Shown here piece after piece: positions 1-10,089 of a stretch of DNA of 64,000 bases. Position numbers and translations under genes: made by a program. The notes below the pieces were generated by a model that was not told the origin of the DNA, did not search any database, and saw only the letters and a list, made by a program, of their open reading frames with translations. Position 1 is the stretch's first letter. Every line of letters starts with the position of its first letter. The stretch comes from Cryobacterium sp. PH31-O1 (GTDB taxonomy: Bacteria; Actinomycetota; Actinomycetes; Actinomycetales; Microbacteriaceae), in the NCBI RefSeq assembly GCF_030063455.1, contig NZ_JASITB010000007.1:226797-290796 (forward strand), given 5' to 3'.

Positions 1-2
1 CG

Positions 3-44
3 GTCGAATTGCGCACCGGCCTGCCAGAACCCCTGATGTTCTAG
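3..44 (+). CDS. C-terminal end of an upstream gene (possibly an M16-family peptidase)
   Basis: Thirteen codons in an open frame run from the window edge to a TAG at 42-44 and would encode the tail VELRTGLPEPLMF. In many actinobacteria an M16 zinc peptidase gene precedes dapB, so the tail may belong to it. That assignment rests only on expected gene order; the fragment is too short to identify by itself. Confidence 0.3.
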   Translation, partial: VELRTGLPEPLMF

Positions 45-97
45 GCGGTCCTATTCTCGGCGGCCGTGCGCGGGCAAGTGACCGGCCGATCAATTGG

Positions 98-112
98 TAG
101 ATTGGATTCATG
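98..112 (+). promoter_or_regulatory. Candidate leaderless promoter of dapB
   Basis: A TAGATT hexamer at 98-103 lies exactly 6 nt before the dapB ATG at 110. This spacing would place the transcription start at the A of the start codon. There is no Shine-Dalgarno sequence. No clear -35 box is visible. Confidence 0.5.
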
Positions 113-877
113 ACAACGACGGTGGCCATCATTGGCGCAACGGGCAAGATGGGCCGCCTGGTCTCCGACCTGATCGAACGAACCGAGGGGTATGAGGTTG
201 TCGCCAGACTCGATTCGCACAGTGACCTGAGCGAGATGCTCCCCGCGCAGATCGCCGTCGACCTGACCCGCCCCGACGTGAGCCGCGACGTCGTCGACTT
301 CGCGACCGAACACGGCATGCGGGTGCTGGTCGGCACGTCCGGCTGGAGCCAGGACGGCATCGACGCTCTCAGCCGCCGTCTCGCTGGCCGCAACGACACC
401 GGCGTCATCATCATTCCGAACTTTTCCATCGGTTCGGTACTCGCAACGGCATTCGCCGCCCTCGCCGCCCGGTTCTACGACTCCATCGAAATCGTCGAAG
501 CGCATCAACCGGCCAAAGTTGACTCACCCTCGGGTACGGCGGTGCGCACCGCCGAACTCATCGGCCGGGCCCGCGCCGCCCTGGGCCCCGTCTCGGCACC
601 GCATACCGACCAGCGTGCCCGCGGCCAGCAGGTCTCGAGCGTGCCAGTGCACAGCCTGCGTCTGTCCGGCCTGCTGGCCCGGCAGGACGTCTTTCTGGGC
701 GGCACCGGGGAAACCCTGACGATCAGCCACAATACGCTGTCCCCGAGCGCCTACGAGAGCGGTATTCTGCTGGCCCTCGCAGCAGCGCGAACGGCTACGG
801 GAGTGACGGTCGGCCTCGACCAAATCGTCGATCTGGGATTCGGTGCGCCGACCACCAGCGAAGGAGCCATCAAATGA
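110..877 (+). CDS. dapB: 4-hydroxy-tetrahydrodipicolinate reductase DapB
   Basis: This cytosolic enzyme reduces 4-hydroxy-tetrahydrodipicolinate with NAD(P)H on the route to meso-diaminopimelate and lysine. The 255-residue protein has the normal length. It shows the N-terminal nucleotide-binding GATGKMG at 9-15, and the signature AHQPAKVDSPSGTA carrying catalytic H132 and K136. The position after H132, usually a second His, is Gln. The start is the ATG at 110, six bases after a -10-like hexamer and without an RBS. It overlaps the next gene by 4 nt (ATGA). The partner dapA lies about 2 kb downstream, and dapF is in the same window. Confidence 0.97.
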   Translation: MTTTVAIIGATGKMGRLVSDLIERTEGYEVVARLDSHSDLSEMLPAQIAVDLTRPDVSRDVVDFATEHGMRVLVGTSGWSQDGIDALSRRLAGRNDTGVIIIPNFSIGSVLATAFAALAARFYDSIEIVEAHQPAKVDSPSGTAVRTAELIGRARAALGPVSAPHTDQRARGQQVSSVPVHSLRLSGLLARQDVFLGGTGETLTISHNTLSPSAYESGILLALAAARTATGVTVGLDQIVDLGFGAPTTSEGAIK

Positions 878-1317
878 AGGGCAAGATCGCTGTAGTAGTC
901 ATGGCGATACTGCTCGTCTTCTACCTCGTTCTGGTCGGTGTTCGTGCCGTACTCTTCATTCAGAGCGGCGAGCCGGTCGGCATTGCCATCGGGCTCGCGC
1001 TGCTCATCCTGCCGCTGATCGGCTTCTGGGCGCTCGCACGTGAGGTTGCGTTCGGCATCCGCTCGGAACGGCTCGTGCGTCAGCTCGACGAGGTGGGCGG
1101 GCTGCCCGCTGCTGACCAGCGCGTGCGCCCGAGTGGTCGCCCCTACCGGGATGCCGCCGACGAGCAGTTTCCGGCCGCGCAGGCCGAGGTAGAAGCGGAA
1201 CGGGAGAACTGGCAGGCCTGGCTGCGGCTCGGCCTCGCCTACGATGCCTCCGGCGATCGCAAGCGCGCCCGGGGAGCGATTCGCACCGCAATCTCTCTCG
1301 AACGCACCGCGAAATAG
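874..1317 (+). CDS. Small membrane protein with TPR-like C-terminus
   Basis: A 147-residue protein with two hydrophobic helices (about residues 5-27 and 37-57). An amphipathic linker follows, and then a C-terminal stretch (about 105-145) with the W..LG.AYDASGD..RA...I..A pattern of a tetratricopeptide-like helical hairpin. It overlaps dapB by 4 nt, so translational coupling is likely. Proteins of this kind next to dapB are common in actinobacteria but have no defined function; a scaffolding role at the membrane is only a guess. Confidence 0.8.
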   Translation: MKGKIAVVVMAILLVFYLVLVGVRAVLFIQSGEPVGIAIGLALLILPLIGFWALAREVAFGIRSERLVRQLDEVGGLPAADQRVRPSGRPYRDAADEQFPAAQAEVEAERENWQAWLRLGLAYDASGDRKRARGAIRTAISLERTAK

Positions 1318-1344
1318 CTCTCAGGATAGCCACCGAAGGATCGG

Positions 1345-2235
1345 CTACGGCTGGCGCAGCATCCAGGCGATCGCGGTGGCCGGCGTGCGATGGAAGAACT
1401 CGAATCCGTCGTCGAGCAGCTTCTGCGCGCTGACCTGCTGGTCGGCGAGCAGCAACTGGCGCGCAGCATCCTGCAGCAGGAGCGTCAGGATCGGCTTCGG
1501 AACCGGTAGCAGGAACGGCCGGTGCAGGGCGGTGGCGAGCCCGTGAATGATGTCGTTGGACGTCGCGGCTGTCGGCCCGACCAGGTTAACCGGGCCGGAG
1601 AGGGTCGAGGTCAGCAGATGCACGATGGCCGCAGCCTCGTCGTGCAGGCTCACCCAGGCCCAATGCTGGTTGCCGCCGCCGAGCGGTCCGGCCAGGCCGA
1701 GTTTCGCCAGGGGAAGCACTGGTTTGAGCGCACCGCCCTTGGCCAGGACCAGACCGGTGCGCAGCAGGACGACCCGTGTCGGTTCGGGCGCGAGCTCAGC
1801 AGCGGCTTCCCACTGTGTGACGACGTCAGCCAGAAAATCGGTTCCCACAGCGGATGCCTCGTTCAGGATCTCCCCGGGACGATCACCGTAGACCCCGACG
1901 GCAGAACCGTTCAGCAGAACGGTCGGGGGAGTGGCGGCCCGCGCGAGTGCGTCGGTGATTGTACGGGTGGCCGACAGTCGGGAGCCGAGAATTTCTTTGC
2001 GATAAGCCGTCGTCCACGGGAGCCGTGCCAGGGAGGCCCCCGACAGATTGACGACCGCGTCGATATCGTCGAGCACGCGGGCGTCCAGGGCGTGCGCGGC
2101 CGGGTCCCAGCGGATCTCGTTCTTGCCCAGGGCCTCCCGGCGTACCAGGCGCACGGGAGTGTGGCCCGCGGCGGCCAGCTGGCGGCTCAGCTCCCGCCCG
2201 ATGAGGCCGGAAGCTCCGGCGATGAGAACGCGCAC
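1345..2235 (-). CDS. TIGR01777-type NAD-dependent epimerase/dehydratase (YfcH-like)
   Basis: A 296-residue short-chain dehydrogenase-fold protein beginning MRVLIAGASGLIGREL, the Rossmann GxxGxxG motif of extended SDRs. Internal features typical of the TIGR01777/SulA-YfcH family are the VNLSGASLA segment and the NGSAVGVYGDRPGE segment, which carries the family's SxxxxYG. The C-terminal DUF1731-like part (PVPKPILTLLLQD...) is present. Substrate is unknown. It lies 9 nt downstream of the OsmC gene on the same strand and is probably co-transcribed with it. Confidence 0.85.
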   Translation of the reverse strand: MRVLIAGASGLIGRELSRQLAAAGHTPVRLVRREALGKNEIRWDPAAHALDARVLDDIDAVVNLSGASLARLPWTTAYRKEILGSRLSATRTITDALARAATPPTVLLNGSAVGVYGDRPGEILNEASAVGTDFLADVVTQWEAAAELAPEPTRVVLLRTGLVLAKGGALKPVLPLAKLGLAGPLGGGNQHWAWVSLHDEAAAIVHLLTSTLSGPVNLVGPTAATSNDIIHGLATALHRPFLLPVPKPILTLLLQDAARQLLLADQQVSAQKLLDDGFEFFHRTPATAIAWMLRQP

Positions 2236-2244
2236 GCCTGTGGC

Positions 2245-2676
2245 CTAGGCCAGTTCGGCTTCGATGGTGATGGGAATGCCCGCGAGTGCCTTCGAGATCG
2301 GGCAGTTGTCCTTGGCATCCTGGGCGAATACCTCAAACTCAGCCTCGGTGAGGCCGGGAATCTTAGCGCTGACCAGCAGGTGACTTCCGATGACGCCGGT
2401 CCCGGCCGCGAAGGTGACGGCGGCGGTGGTCTGGATGCTCTCCGGGGTATGGCCAGCCGAGCCGAGCGCGTTGGCCAGTGCCATCGAGAAGCAGGCCGCG
2501 TGGGCGGCACCGAGGAGTTCCTCCGGGTTGGTGGTGTTGGAAACCCCCTCAGCGCGGGCTTTCCAGTTCACCGAGAATTCGGCGGCGTGCGAAGAATCGA
2601 GGGTGACGGTACCGGAACCGGTTGGAAGATCGCCGGTCCAGACGGTTGTTGCTTCACTGGTGAGCGTCGTGGGCAT
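2245..2676 (-). CDS. OsmC-family peroxiredoxin
   Basis: A 143-residue OsmC/Ohr-fold thiol peroxidase. Members reduce organic or lipid hydroperoxides in the cytosol with paired cysteines; here the likely pair is C62 (in LGAAHAACFSMA) and C125 (in DNCPISKAL). The start codon is preceded by a good Shine-Dalgarno (TGGAGGT on the minus strand, about 8 nt upstream), so this gene is leadered. The sequence resembles the OsmC more than the Ohr subgroup, with moderate certainty. Confidence 0.92.
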   Translation of the reverse strand: MPTTLTSEATTVWTGDLPTGSGTVTLDSSHAAEFSVNWKARAEGVSNTTNPEELLGAAHAACFSMALANALGSAGHTPESIQTTAAVTFAAGTGVIGSHLLVSAKIPGLTEAEFEVFAQDAKDNCPISKALAGIPITIEAELA

Positions 2677-3000
2677 GGTGTTACCTCCAGGTGATTGGAT
2701 TCCACCCTAACTGTCCCACCTGCCCCACGAACGAGTCCTGTCTGGGAATTGACTGAGAGCTAACCGACACGCCAGGGAGGCCCAGGACGGGATGTGCCGG
2801 GCGTATCCAGGACGCGGCCTCGACGTTCTCGGCGGTTCTGCCGCCCCGGTTCAGCACACCGGATCACACGAGGAGCAGGTAGACCTGGCAGCCCAGGCAA
2901 TAGTCGAACACCGCATTTTGACAGGCAGCGACGAATGCGGCCGCCGCAGCGATTCCGACCGCGCTGGGTACGAGCACAGGGAAGCGATAGCCTGTACTCC
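2677..3000. other. Intergenic region between divergent osmC-like gene and dapA
   Basis: 324 bases without a convincing gene. In-frame extension of dapA upstream to ATG 2794 gives an Arg/Pro-rich sequence unlike any DapA. The only recognisable signal is TAGCCT at 2988-2993, seven bases before the dapA GTG. No riboswitch or terminator was recognised. Confidence 0.6.
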
Positions 3001-3003
3001 GTG
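2988..3003 (+). promoter_or_regulatory. Candidate leaderless promoter of dapA
   Basis: TAGCCT at 2988-2993 is followed by a 7-nt spacer and then the GTG start at 3001. There is no Shine-Dalgarno sequence before this GTG. That fits transcription starting at or next to the start codon. Confidence 0.45.
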
Positions 3004-3978
3004 TCTACCTCTACGAATCCCTTTGGCCAGGTGCTGGTCGCGCTGGTCACCCCGTTTACCTTTGATGGCGAAGTGGACTGGGCCGGGGTGGAGAAGCACA
3101 TCGACGACGTCATCAATGCCGGTGCCGATGGCATCGTCGTCACGGGCACGACCGGTGAGACCAGTACTCTGACCGACCCGGAGAAGATCCGTCTGGTCGA
3201 GGTCGGCAAGTCGGTCGCTAACGGCCGGGCCAAGATCATTACCGGCGGCGGCTCCAACGAGACCGCCCACGCCATGCAGCTGGCCCGGCAGAGCGAAAAG
3301 GCCGGCGCGGACGGCAATATGATCGTAACCCCGTACTACAACAAGCCCACCCAGGCCGGAATCCTTACCCACTTCCGTATGATCGCCGATGCCACGGACC
3401 TCCCCGTCATCCTCTACGACATCCCCGGGCGCACCGGCGTCGCGATCGCCTACGAAACCATCCTGCGCGCGGCCAAGCATCCAAATATTCTCGCTATGAA
3501 AGACGCCAAGGGCGACTTCGCCCAGATCAGCCGGGTGCTCAACCAGACCGACCTCATGTATTTCTCCGGTGATGACGCCAATGTGCTGGCCCACCTGTCT
3601 ATCGGCGCGACCGGCCTGATCGGCGTCACCGGAAACATCACCGCAACCCCGTACCGCCACATGGTCGATGCCGTCAACCGTGGCGACCTCAAGGTTGCCA
3701 CCGCCGCCCACCAGCAGCTCGAGCCGCTCGTGCGTGCCGTGATGACCCACGTTCCCGGAACCGTCGCCGTGAAATACATTCTGCACGGCCTCGGTCGCAT
3801 CGGCAGCCCACGGGTGCGTCTGCCCCTGGTCGGTCCCGAAGACTCCGAAGCCGCCCAGATCGAAGACGAGTTGTCGCTGGTCAAAGACATCCCCGGCGTG
3901 GACTTCTCCAACTTCCGCCCTGACCGCAACGCGGCCGCCGGCGGATCGCTGCCCAAGGTCGCCGGCACCACGCGCTGA
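3001..3978 (+). CDS. dapA: 4-hydroxy-tetrahydrodipicolinate synthase DapA
   Basis: A TIM-barrel lyase condensing pyruvate with aspartate semialdehyde, the first step specific to lysine/diaminopimelate. Counting from the GTG at 3001 the protein has 325 residues. The Schiff-base lysine is K167 in ILAMKDAKGDF. Also visible are the TGTTGETSTLT phosphate/pyruvate loop at 48-58 and the PYYNKPTQAG segment at 111-120, whose Tyr belongs to the proton relay. An upstream ATG at 2794 was rejected because the extra 69 residues are Arg-rich and unrelated to the family. Confidence 0.96.
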   Translation: MSTSTNPFGQVLVALVTPFTFDGEVDWAGVEKHIDDVINAGADGIVVTGTTGETSTLTDPEKIRLVEVGKSVANGRAKIITGGGSNETAHAMQLARQSEKAGADGNMIVTPYYNKPTQAGILTHFRMIADATDLPVILYDIPGRTGVAIAYETILRAAKHPNILAMKDAKGDFAQISRVLNQTDLMYFSGDDANVLAHLSIGATGLIGVTGNITATPYRHMVDAVNRGDLKVATAAHQQLEPLVRAVMTHVPGTVAVKYILHGLGRIGSPRVRLPLVGPEDSEAAQIEDELSLVKDIPGVDFSNFRPDRNAAAGGSLPKVAGTTR

Positions 3979-4095
3979 GGAACGAGGGCGCCGCTGGAAT
4001 AGGGCGTCGGAGTTGGCGGAGGCGCATCCGCTGGTAAAACGCTAGGATCAGCCCATCGAGTTTGACCGGGTCAGGTCATCCGTGTGGGGAGTGTC

Positions 4096-5154
4096 GTGAA
4101 CATTGCACGCAAATGGGTCTTTCCCATTCTTCGATTGATCGTGATCGCGGCCATTGCGGTGGCCCTTGTGAAGCTCGCGTTCTACCCAGACGCTGCCGCC
4201 GACAGCAACCCCGCCGAACCAACCGGGGTCATTGTCGAACCACAGATTCCGGTGGCCCTGGGCACCATCAGTAATGATGTGACCCTGCCAGGCACGGTCA
4301 GCGCCGACCCCGCCGTCGCGGTTAAAGCGACCGCCATCGGCACGGTCGATGAGATCTTCGTGGCGGCCGGTCAGACCCTGAATATAGACGACAAGATCTA
4401 CGACATCCGCCTCGAAACGATTAAAGACCCTGTCGAAACAACGGATGCCAATGGCAACGTCAGCATTACCCAACCGAAACCAGTGGTCAGCTTCGTCAAG
4501 GTGCTCTCCCCGATCACCGGAATCCTCAGCTCGCTCACTGTGATCCACGGCCAGAGCGTGGCAGTGGGGGATGCCACCGGGCAGGTCGCACCACCGAGCT
4601 TCTCGGTGAGCGGAGCGCTGAGCCCCGAGCAGCAGTACCGGCTGCTGACACGCCCGACCGAGGCATCCGTTGCGATAACGAACGGGCCGGCGCCGTTCAT
4701 CTGCACCGGCCTGACCATCACCACCCCGCTGGCTGGTGCGCCGGCCGGTGGTGACGGCGGCGGAGGCGGAGAAACCGGTACGAGCGGCACCACAGTGACC
4801 TGCGCGATTCCGGCAGAGGTGACCGTTTTTTCCGGCCTGGCCGCGCAGATCACCGTCGCCGCCGGGCTGGCCGAGAACGTGCTCGTCGTGCCGGCCACGG
4901 CTGTGGAGGGCTCCGCCGAAACCGGCGTCGTCTGGTTCGTACTGCCGGACGGCGGCACCGAGGAACGTCCGGTCACGCTCGGTATGACCGACGGCGTCAA
5001 CGTGCAGGTCGTCGATGGGCTCGTCGAGGGTGACCTGATCAACCAGTTCGTTCCCGGAGCCGTCGCCGGCGGCGAATCGGGCTGCGAGCTTCAGCCCGAC
5101 GGCAGCGAAGTCTGCTTCGGACCGAGCCTCTCCAGCACCGGGATTTCCAGATGA
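4096..5154 (+). CDS. Membrane-fusion/adaptor protein of an ABC exporter
   Basis: About 352 residues from the GTG at 4096 (GTG at 4084 is also possible; a GGGAG lies 4 nt before 4096). An N-terminal membrane anchor (about residues 10-28) precedes an extracytoplasmic part with the HlyD/peptidoglycan-binding adaptor pattern: a first barrel segment (VTLPGTVSADPAVAVKATAIGTVDEIFV), a lipoyl-like half (LSPITGILSSLTVIHGQSVAVGD), and a C-terminal domain (NVLVVPATAVEG...VWFVLPDGG). A Gly-rich linker (GGDGGGGGE) divides it. No long coiled-coil hairpin is visible, as usual for Gram-positive members. Its stop overlaps the ATPase start, so the three exporter genes form an operon. Confidence 0.82.
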   Translation: MNIARKWVFPILRLIVIAAIAVALVKLAFYPDAAADSNPAEPTGVIVEPQIPVALGTISNDVTLPGTVSADPAVAVKATAIGTVDEIFVAAGQTLNIDDKIYDIRLETIKDPVETTDANGNVSITQPKPVVSFVKVLSPITGILSSLTVIHGQSVAVGDATGQVAPPSFSVSGALSPEQQYRLLTRPTEASVAITNGPAPFICTGLTITTPLAGAPAGGDGGGGGETGTSGTTVTCAIPAEVTVFSGLAAQITVAAGLAENVLVVPATAVEGSAETGVVWFVLPDGGTEERPVTLGMTDGVNVQVVDGLVEGDLINQFVPGAVAGGESGCELQPDGSEVCFGPSLSSTGISR

Positions 5155-5846
5155 CCCTGCTGCATCTCGAGGGCGTGACCCGTACAGTGCAACTCATCGA
5201 TGCGCCGCCGCTGACGATTCTTTCCGGCGTCGATCTCGACGTCGAAGTGGGCGACCGCGTGTCGATCGTCGGCCGGTCGGGCTCGGGCAAGACCACGCTG
5301 CTGAACTTGCTCGGGCTGCTTGACAACCCGACGAGCGGCGCGATGCTGTTCGAGGATCGTGCGGTTGGGTCGTTGTCGTCCGGCGCCCGGGACCGGCTGC
5401 GCGGCCGCGAGGTCGGCTTTATCTTTCAACAGTTCAACCTGCTGCAGGGCCGCACCGCCCTCGAAAACGTGATGACTCCGCTGCTCTACGCGGAGGGCCG
5501 CCAATTCTGGCAGCGGGCCCGCATCGCCACCGAGATACTTGAACGGGTCGGCCTCGGCGACCGACTCGGCTCGCTGCCCGACCGATTGAGCGGCGGTGAG
5601 CAACAGCGCGTAGCCATCGCCCGCGCGCTGGTTCGTGGCCCGAGACTGATCCTCGCCGACGAACCCACGGGAGCCCTCGACCTCGAGACCGGCGAGACGG
5701 TGATGGACCTCATCGATGAGGTCGCCACTGAATCCGGCGCAGCCCTCGTCACCATCACCCACGATCCGTCCATCGCCGCCCGCGCCACCCGGCATTTTCG
5801 GCTCGACCACGGCGTCTTGCAGGTCACGAGCACGGTGCCGGCATGA
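5151..5846 (+). CDS. MacB/LolD-type ABC transporter ATPase
   Basis: A 231-residue nucleotide-binding subunit with Walker [10 protein letters not shown] (41-49), a Q-loop in [18 protein letters not shown], signature [15 protein letters not shown], Walker [13 protein letters not shown], and the H-loop TITHDPS. The pattern is that of the LolD/MacB/FtsE group, which drives mechanotransmission rather than substrate passage through the membrane. It overlaps the adaptor gene upstream and the permease gene downstream by 4 nt each. Substrate (peptide, lipid or drug) cannot be told from sequence. Confidence 0.95.
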   Translation: MTLLHLEGVTRTVQLIDAPPLTILSGVDLDVEVGDRVSIVGRSGSGKTTLLNLLGLLDNPTSGAMLFEDRAVGSLSSGARDRLRGREVGFIFQQFNLLQGRTALENVMTPLLYAEGRQFWQRARIATEILERVGLGDRLGSLPDRLSGGEQQRVAIARALVRGPRLILADEPTGALDLETGETVMDLIDEVATESGAALVTITHDPSIAARATRHFRLDHGVLQVTSTVPA

Positions 5847-7069
5847 AGCGCTTCGCGAGTAATCTGGTCGGCGCCGTCATCGAAGCCTGGCAGGAAGTGC
5901 GCATCCACAAGACTCGCGTCATGCTCTCACTGATCGGGGTGGCGGTCGCCGTCTGCGCCATCACGACCGTGGTCGGTCTCGGCGCGGTCGCCCAGCAGGC
6001 CACCGTCGAACAGAACGAGCGGTCGGGTGGGCGCGCGGCCAGCCTCTACCTGTCTGCATCAATGAACGACGGATCTACCCCGACCGAGATGCCCGAAATC
6101 TGGCGCACAGCCCTCGAACGGTACAAGATCGACTACGCCAGCCGGGTCGTGAACACCAGCCAGACGGTGCAGTTCGCCGATGGCGCCGTGCCGGTGCAGA
6201 CCATCGGCGTCGACCCGCCGTATGGGATCATGCACCGCATCACCCTCGAGGAGGGCACCTGGTTCGCCGCCGCCGATCAGAGGCGACTGGCCCCTGCCGT
6301 GCTCATTAACTCCATCTTCTGGGACCGCCTTGGACGCCCAGACCTGAGGACGCACCCGACAACCACCCTGATCGGTGAACGCAGCACGACGGCCGTTGTC
6401 ACCGGCGTCTATCCGGCGCTGTCCTACGAGACCGAACCGGCGATGTACATGCTCGCCGATGCGCTCACCGCTATTACACCAGTCGTCATCGATCCGAACT
6501 TGCAATTTGGTCCGCCATCCTACGAGTTATGGGTTCCAGTCAAGATCTCCGAGCAGTTGGTGACCGCCCTGCAAAGGGACGTGCAGGGCGCGCTCGGCAG
6601 CGAGGCAACCGTGCAGGTGAACCGGCAGGACTATTCGTCTTTCCAGGACGGCGACCCCTATCTCTCGCTCAAACTCACCGTCGGTGCCATCGCAGGTCTG
6701 GTGTTGCTGCTCGGAGCGCTCGGACTGGTCAACATTGCCCTCGTTACTCTCAAGCAGCGCATTCGAGAGATAGGCATCCGGCGCAGTTTCGGGGCGACCG
6801 CCGCCAGGGTCTTCTTCGCTGTCATGATGGAAAGCGTCGTAGCAACCGTCGTCGCCGGCATTGTAGGCGTGATCGCCGCCGTGCTTATCGTGAAGAGTCC
6901 GTTCGTCGAGGACTTCATCAGCCAGGGCCAAGTCACCGATTTCCCGCCGTTCCCGGTCGAAGCAGCCGTTCTCGGCCTGGTCTGTGCGACCGTTGTCGGC
7001 GCCCTGGCCGGGCTGATCCCGGCACTGGTCGCGGTGCGGGTTAAGGTGATCGACGCCATCCGCTATTAG
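5843..7069 (+). CDS. FtsX/MacB-type ABC transporter permease
   Basis: A 408-residue permease with the MacB topology: one N-terminal helix (about 30-52), a large extracytoplasmic MacB_PCD domain, then three C-terminal helices (about 275-300, 325-350, 372-395). The FtsX domain carries the characteristic [16 protein letters not shown] cytoplasmic segment. With the preceding adaptor and ATPase it forms a tripartite-like MacAB system adapted to a monoderm cell. Confidence 0.93.
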   Translation: MKRFASNLVGAVIEAWQEVRIHKTRVMLSLIGVAVAVCAITTVVGLGAVAQQATVEQNERSGGRAASLYLSASMNDGSTPTEMPEIWRTALERYKIDYASRVVNTSQTVQFADGAVPVQTIGVDPPYGIMHRITLEEGTWFAAADQRRLAPAVLINSIFWDRLGRPDLRTHPTTTLIGERSTTAVVTGVYPALSYETEPAMYMLADALTAITPVVIDPNLQFGPPSYELWVPVKISEQLVTALQRDVQGALGSEATVQVNRQDYSSFQDGDPYLSLKLTVGAIAGLVLLLGALGLVNIALVTLKQRIREIGIRRSFGATAARVFFAVMMESVVATVVAGIVGVIAAVLIVKSPFVEDFISQGQVTDFPPFPVEAAVLGLVCATVVGALAGLIPALVAVRVKVIDAIRY

Positions 7070-7170
7070 GTAATACGAGAAGCACAAACCAATGGATGCG
7101 CCGCGCGGCATTCGCTGGCCTCTCAGGCAGGCATTGGGCGTGGGGTCGGGGGAATGTCGCCGGTGCTTGG

Positions 7171-7185
7171 TAGCGTTATTTCATG
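7171..7185 (+). promoter_or_regulatory. Candidate leaderless promoter of ftsK
   Basis: TAGCGT at 7171-7176, a 6-nt spacer and the ATG at 7183. No ribosome-binding site is present in the 15 bases before the ATG. Confidence 0.45.
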
Positions 7186-10086
7186 GCTACGAGCACTAAG
7201 TCGACCGGGCGTGCCCGCACTCCGGCACCGAAGGGCGCTCCGGCGCGCAAACCGGGCCCCCGCAACGGCGGCACCGCAGCGCAGAAGACCGTCAAATTCA
7301 CTGCCGTTGATGTGAAGCCGAGTGTCGGAGCCCGCGCCTGGATGGGCCTCGCCCACCTCGCGGGCGGCGCCGCCCGCGCCCTCGGTCCCGAAAAACTTTC
7401 CAAGGACGAACGCCGCGACGGCCTGCCCTTCTTTCTCGTGCTGCTCGCCATCTCCGGCGCCATCGTTGAATGGTTCCTTATCAACAACGCTGTCGCCCAG
7501 CAGCTCGACGCATACACCTTCGGCGGCCTGTTCGGACGGGTAGCCTTCGCCCTGCCCGTCATCCTGCTGCTGTTCTCCGTCTGGCTGTTTCGTAAACCCA
7601 GTTCCGTGCACGACAACGGCCGCATCGGCATCGGGCTTAGTCTGCTGCTCGTGACCATCTCCGGGCTCTGCCACATTTTCGGCGTGCAGCCGCAGCCGCA
7701 AGACGGTATGCCGGCCCTCGCACTGGCTGGCGGAGTGATCGGGTGGATGATCGCGGCCCCGCTGATCATGCTCACCACCTCGGTCGGCGCCACGATCGTG
7801 GTCATCTTGTTGTTGCTGCTCAGCCTGTTCATCATCACCAAGACCCCGCCGAACCGCGTCGGCCAGCGCTCCCGCGAACTCTACGACTGGTTGTTCGGCG
7901 CACAGCTGACCGACGACGAAGAACGAGCCGCCGAGAAAGCCACCAGGGGCGCCAAACCGGGCAAGACGGCGCAGGTCGAGCTCGACGGCGTCGATGATGT
8001 TTCAGGTGGCGACGAGGCTGAGGGCGCGCTGCCGTGGTGGCGCCGCAATAACAGCAAGCGGGAGGAGGACCCCGACTTCGCCAGTGCATTATCGACTGAG
8101 TCGAAGCCTGGCCCAGTCGAAGCCGACCCGCTCAGCGTGCTGCTCGGCGGTAACCAGTCCCGCGGTGGCTTCGACAGCGCCATCGAATCCGAGGTAACCG
8201 ACCACACCGTGCCGCCGGAACGGGACCACTACGGCACCGAGGTGCTCGAAGACCTGCGCAAGGCGGAACTCGCCGTCAAACGGTTCACCGGCGAAGTCGA
8301 CCTCGGCACCGGCCCGTCCACCGGGCTTCACTCCGATGATCCGGCCGGTCACACCGAGGTTCTGCCCGGCTTCGACGACGTCTTCCCCGAACTGAGCCAG
8401 GCGGTGGATGCCGACGGTGCAGCCCTCCCGCCCCTCGCATCCACTGACCCCCACCCGGCCATTCCATATCTCGTGCCAGCGGCATCCACACTCACCGCCG
8501 GCCCCCCAGCCAAGGCCCGTTCAGCCGCGAACGATGACGTGGTCAAATCAATCACCGAGGTGCTGCGACAGTTTCAGGTCGATGCAAAAGTCACCGGATT
8601 CTCCCGTGGCCCGACGGTCACCCAGTACGAAATCGAACTCGGCCCGGGAGTCAAGGTCGAGCGGGTCACCGCGCTCAGCAAGAACCTCTCCTACGCGGTC
8701 GCCTCGAACGAGGTGCGCATCCTTTCGCCCATTCCCGGCAAGAGCGCTATCGGCATCGAGATTCCCAACACCGACCGCGAAATCGTCACCCTCGGCGACG
8801 TGCTGCGCTCGAGTACCGCCACCAACGCCACCCACCCGATGACCATCGGTGTCGGCAAAGACGTCGGCGGCGGCTTCGTCATTGCCAACCTCGCGAAAAT
8901 GCCGCACCTTCTCGTGGCCGGTTCCACCGGCTCTGGCAAGTCGAGCTTCGTCAACTCCATGATCACGAGCCTGCTCATGCGCGCCAAGCCGAGCGATGTG
9001 CGCATGGTGCTCATCGACCCGAAACGGGTCGAGCTCGCCGCCTACGCCGGCGTGCCGCACTTGATCACTCCCATCATCACGAACCCGAAGAAAGCGGCCG
9101 AAGCGCTGCAGTGGGTCGTGAAAGAGATGGACATGCGCTACGACGACCTCGCGAGCTTCGGCTTCCGCCACATCGACGACTTCAACAAGGCCGTCGTCAG
9201 CGGCGAAATCGTGCTGCCCGCTGGCAGCGAACGCAAGCTCAAGCCCTACCCGTACCTGCTCGTCGTCGTCGATGAGTTGGCCGACCTCATGATGGTCGCC
9301 CCGCGCGACGTCGAAGACTCCATCGTGCGCATCACCCAGCTCGCCCGCGCCTCCGGAATCCACCTCGTGCTGGCCACCCAGCGGCCGAGCGTCGACGTCG
9401 TCACGGGGCTGATCAAGGCCAACGTGCCTTCGCGGCTGGCCTTCGCCGTCACGAGCGTTACCGACTCCCGGGTCATCCTCGACCAGCCAGGCGCCGACAA
9501 ACTCATCGGACAGGGCGACGCCTTATTCCTACCGATGGGAGCCTCTAAAGCCGTGCGCGTGCAGGGCGCCTGGGTCACCGAAGACGAAATTGAGAAGGTC
9601 GTCAAGCACGTCACAATGCAGGCCAGGCCCGACTACCGGCCCGACGTCTCCATGGTCGCCCCGCGTAAGGAGATCGACTCCGACATCGGTGACGACCTCG
9701 AGGTCTTGCTCGCCGCCGCCGAACTTGTCGTCTCGACCCAGTTCGGATCGACGTCGATGCTGCAGCGCAAACTACGCGTCGGTTTCGCCAAGGCCGGTCG
9801 CCTGATGGACCTGCTCGAATCCCGGGAGATCGTCGGCCCGTCCGAAGGCTCCAAAGCGCGCGATGTGCTCGTCAACGCCGAGCAGCTGCCCAGCGTGCTC
9901 GCCCGACTGCGCGGCTCCGACGACGAACAGCACGCCTTGAAAGCCCAATCCGGTGATGCGCGCGCCGCGTCGGCACCGGACCCGCGCTACGAAGGCGACC
10001 CGGTCGAGAAAATGTCGCAGGGGTATCCTGAGGTGGACGGCACCGAGGACGACGAGGATGCCTGGAAACTAACCGGCAGGGACTGA
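7183..10086 (+). CDS. ftsK: FtsK/SpoIIIE DNA translocase
   Basis: A 967-residue septal DNA pump that clears and segregates chromosomes at division. Order of parts: a basic Ala/Pro N-terminus, four membrane helices between about residues 80 and 220, an acidic low-complexity linker (about 240-450), and the RecA-like motor with Walker A GSTGSGKS (580-587) and Walker B in [13 protein letters not shown]. The C-terminal gamma winged-helix (about 845-905, [24 protein letters not shown]) reads polar KOPS-like sequences. In this family the gene normally precedes pgsA, cinA and clgR, as here. Confidence 0.97.
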   Translation: MATSTKSTGRARTPAPKGAPARKPGPRNGGTAAQKTVKFTAVDVKPSVGARAWMGLAHLAGGAARALGPEKLSKDERRDGLPFFLVLLAISGAIVEWFLINNAVAQQLDAYTFGGLFGRVAFALPVILLLFSVWLFRKPSSVHDNGRIGIGLSLLLVTISGLCHIFGVQPQPQDGMPALALAGGVIGWMIAAPLIMLTTSVGATIVVILLLLLSLFIITKTPPNRVGQRSRELYDWLFGAQLTDDEERAAEKATRGAKPGKTAQVELDGVDDVSGGDEAEGALPWWRRNNSKREEDPDFASALSTESKPGPVEADPLSVLLGGNQSRGGFDSAIESEVTDHTVPPERDHYGTEVLEDLRKAELAVKRFTGEVDLGTGPSTGLHSDDPAGHTEVLPGFDDVFPELSQAVDADGAALPPLASTDPHPAIPYLVPAASTLTAGPPAKARSAANDDVVKSITEVLRQFQVDAKVTGFSRGPTVTQYEIELGPGVKVERVTALSKNLSYAVASNEVRILSPIPGKSAIGIEIPNTDREIVTLGDVLRSSTATNATHPMTIGVGKDVGGGFVIANLAKMPHLLVAGSTGSGKSSFVNSMITSLLMRAKPSDVRMVLIDPKRVELAAYAGVPHLITPIITNPKKAAEALQWVVKEMDMRYDDLASFGFRHIDDFNKAVVSGEIVLPAGSERKLKPYPYLLVVVDELADLMMVAPRDVEDSIVRITQLARASGIHLVLATQRPSVDVVTGLIKANVPSRLAFAVTSVTDSRVILDQPGADKLIGQGDALFLPMGASKAVRVQGAWVTEDEIEKVVKHVTMQARPDYRPDVSMVAPRKEIDSDIGDDLEVLLAAAELVVSTQFGSTSMLQRKLRVGFAKAGRLMDLLESREIVGPSEGSKARDVLVNAEQLPSVLARLRGSDDEQHALKAQSGDARAASAPDPRYEGDPVEKMSQGYPEVDGTEDDEDAWKLTGRD

Positions 10087-10089
10087 ACC

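Noticed and set aside
1522..2694. 390-codon plus-strand open frame over the epimerase and OsmC genes
   Set aside because: The minus-strand genes have Rossmann and OsmC motifs; the plus-strand product is Gly/Arg-rich and family-less.
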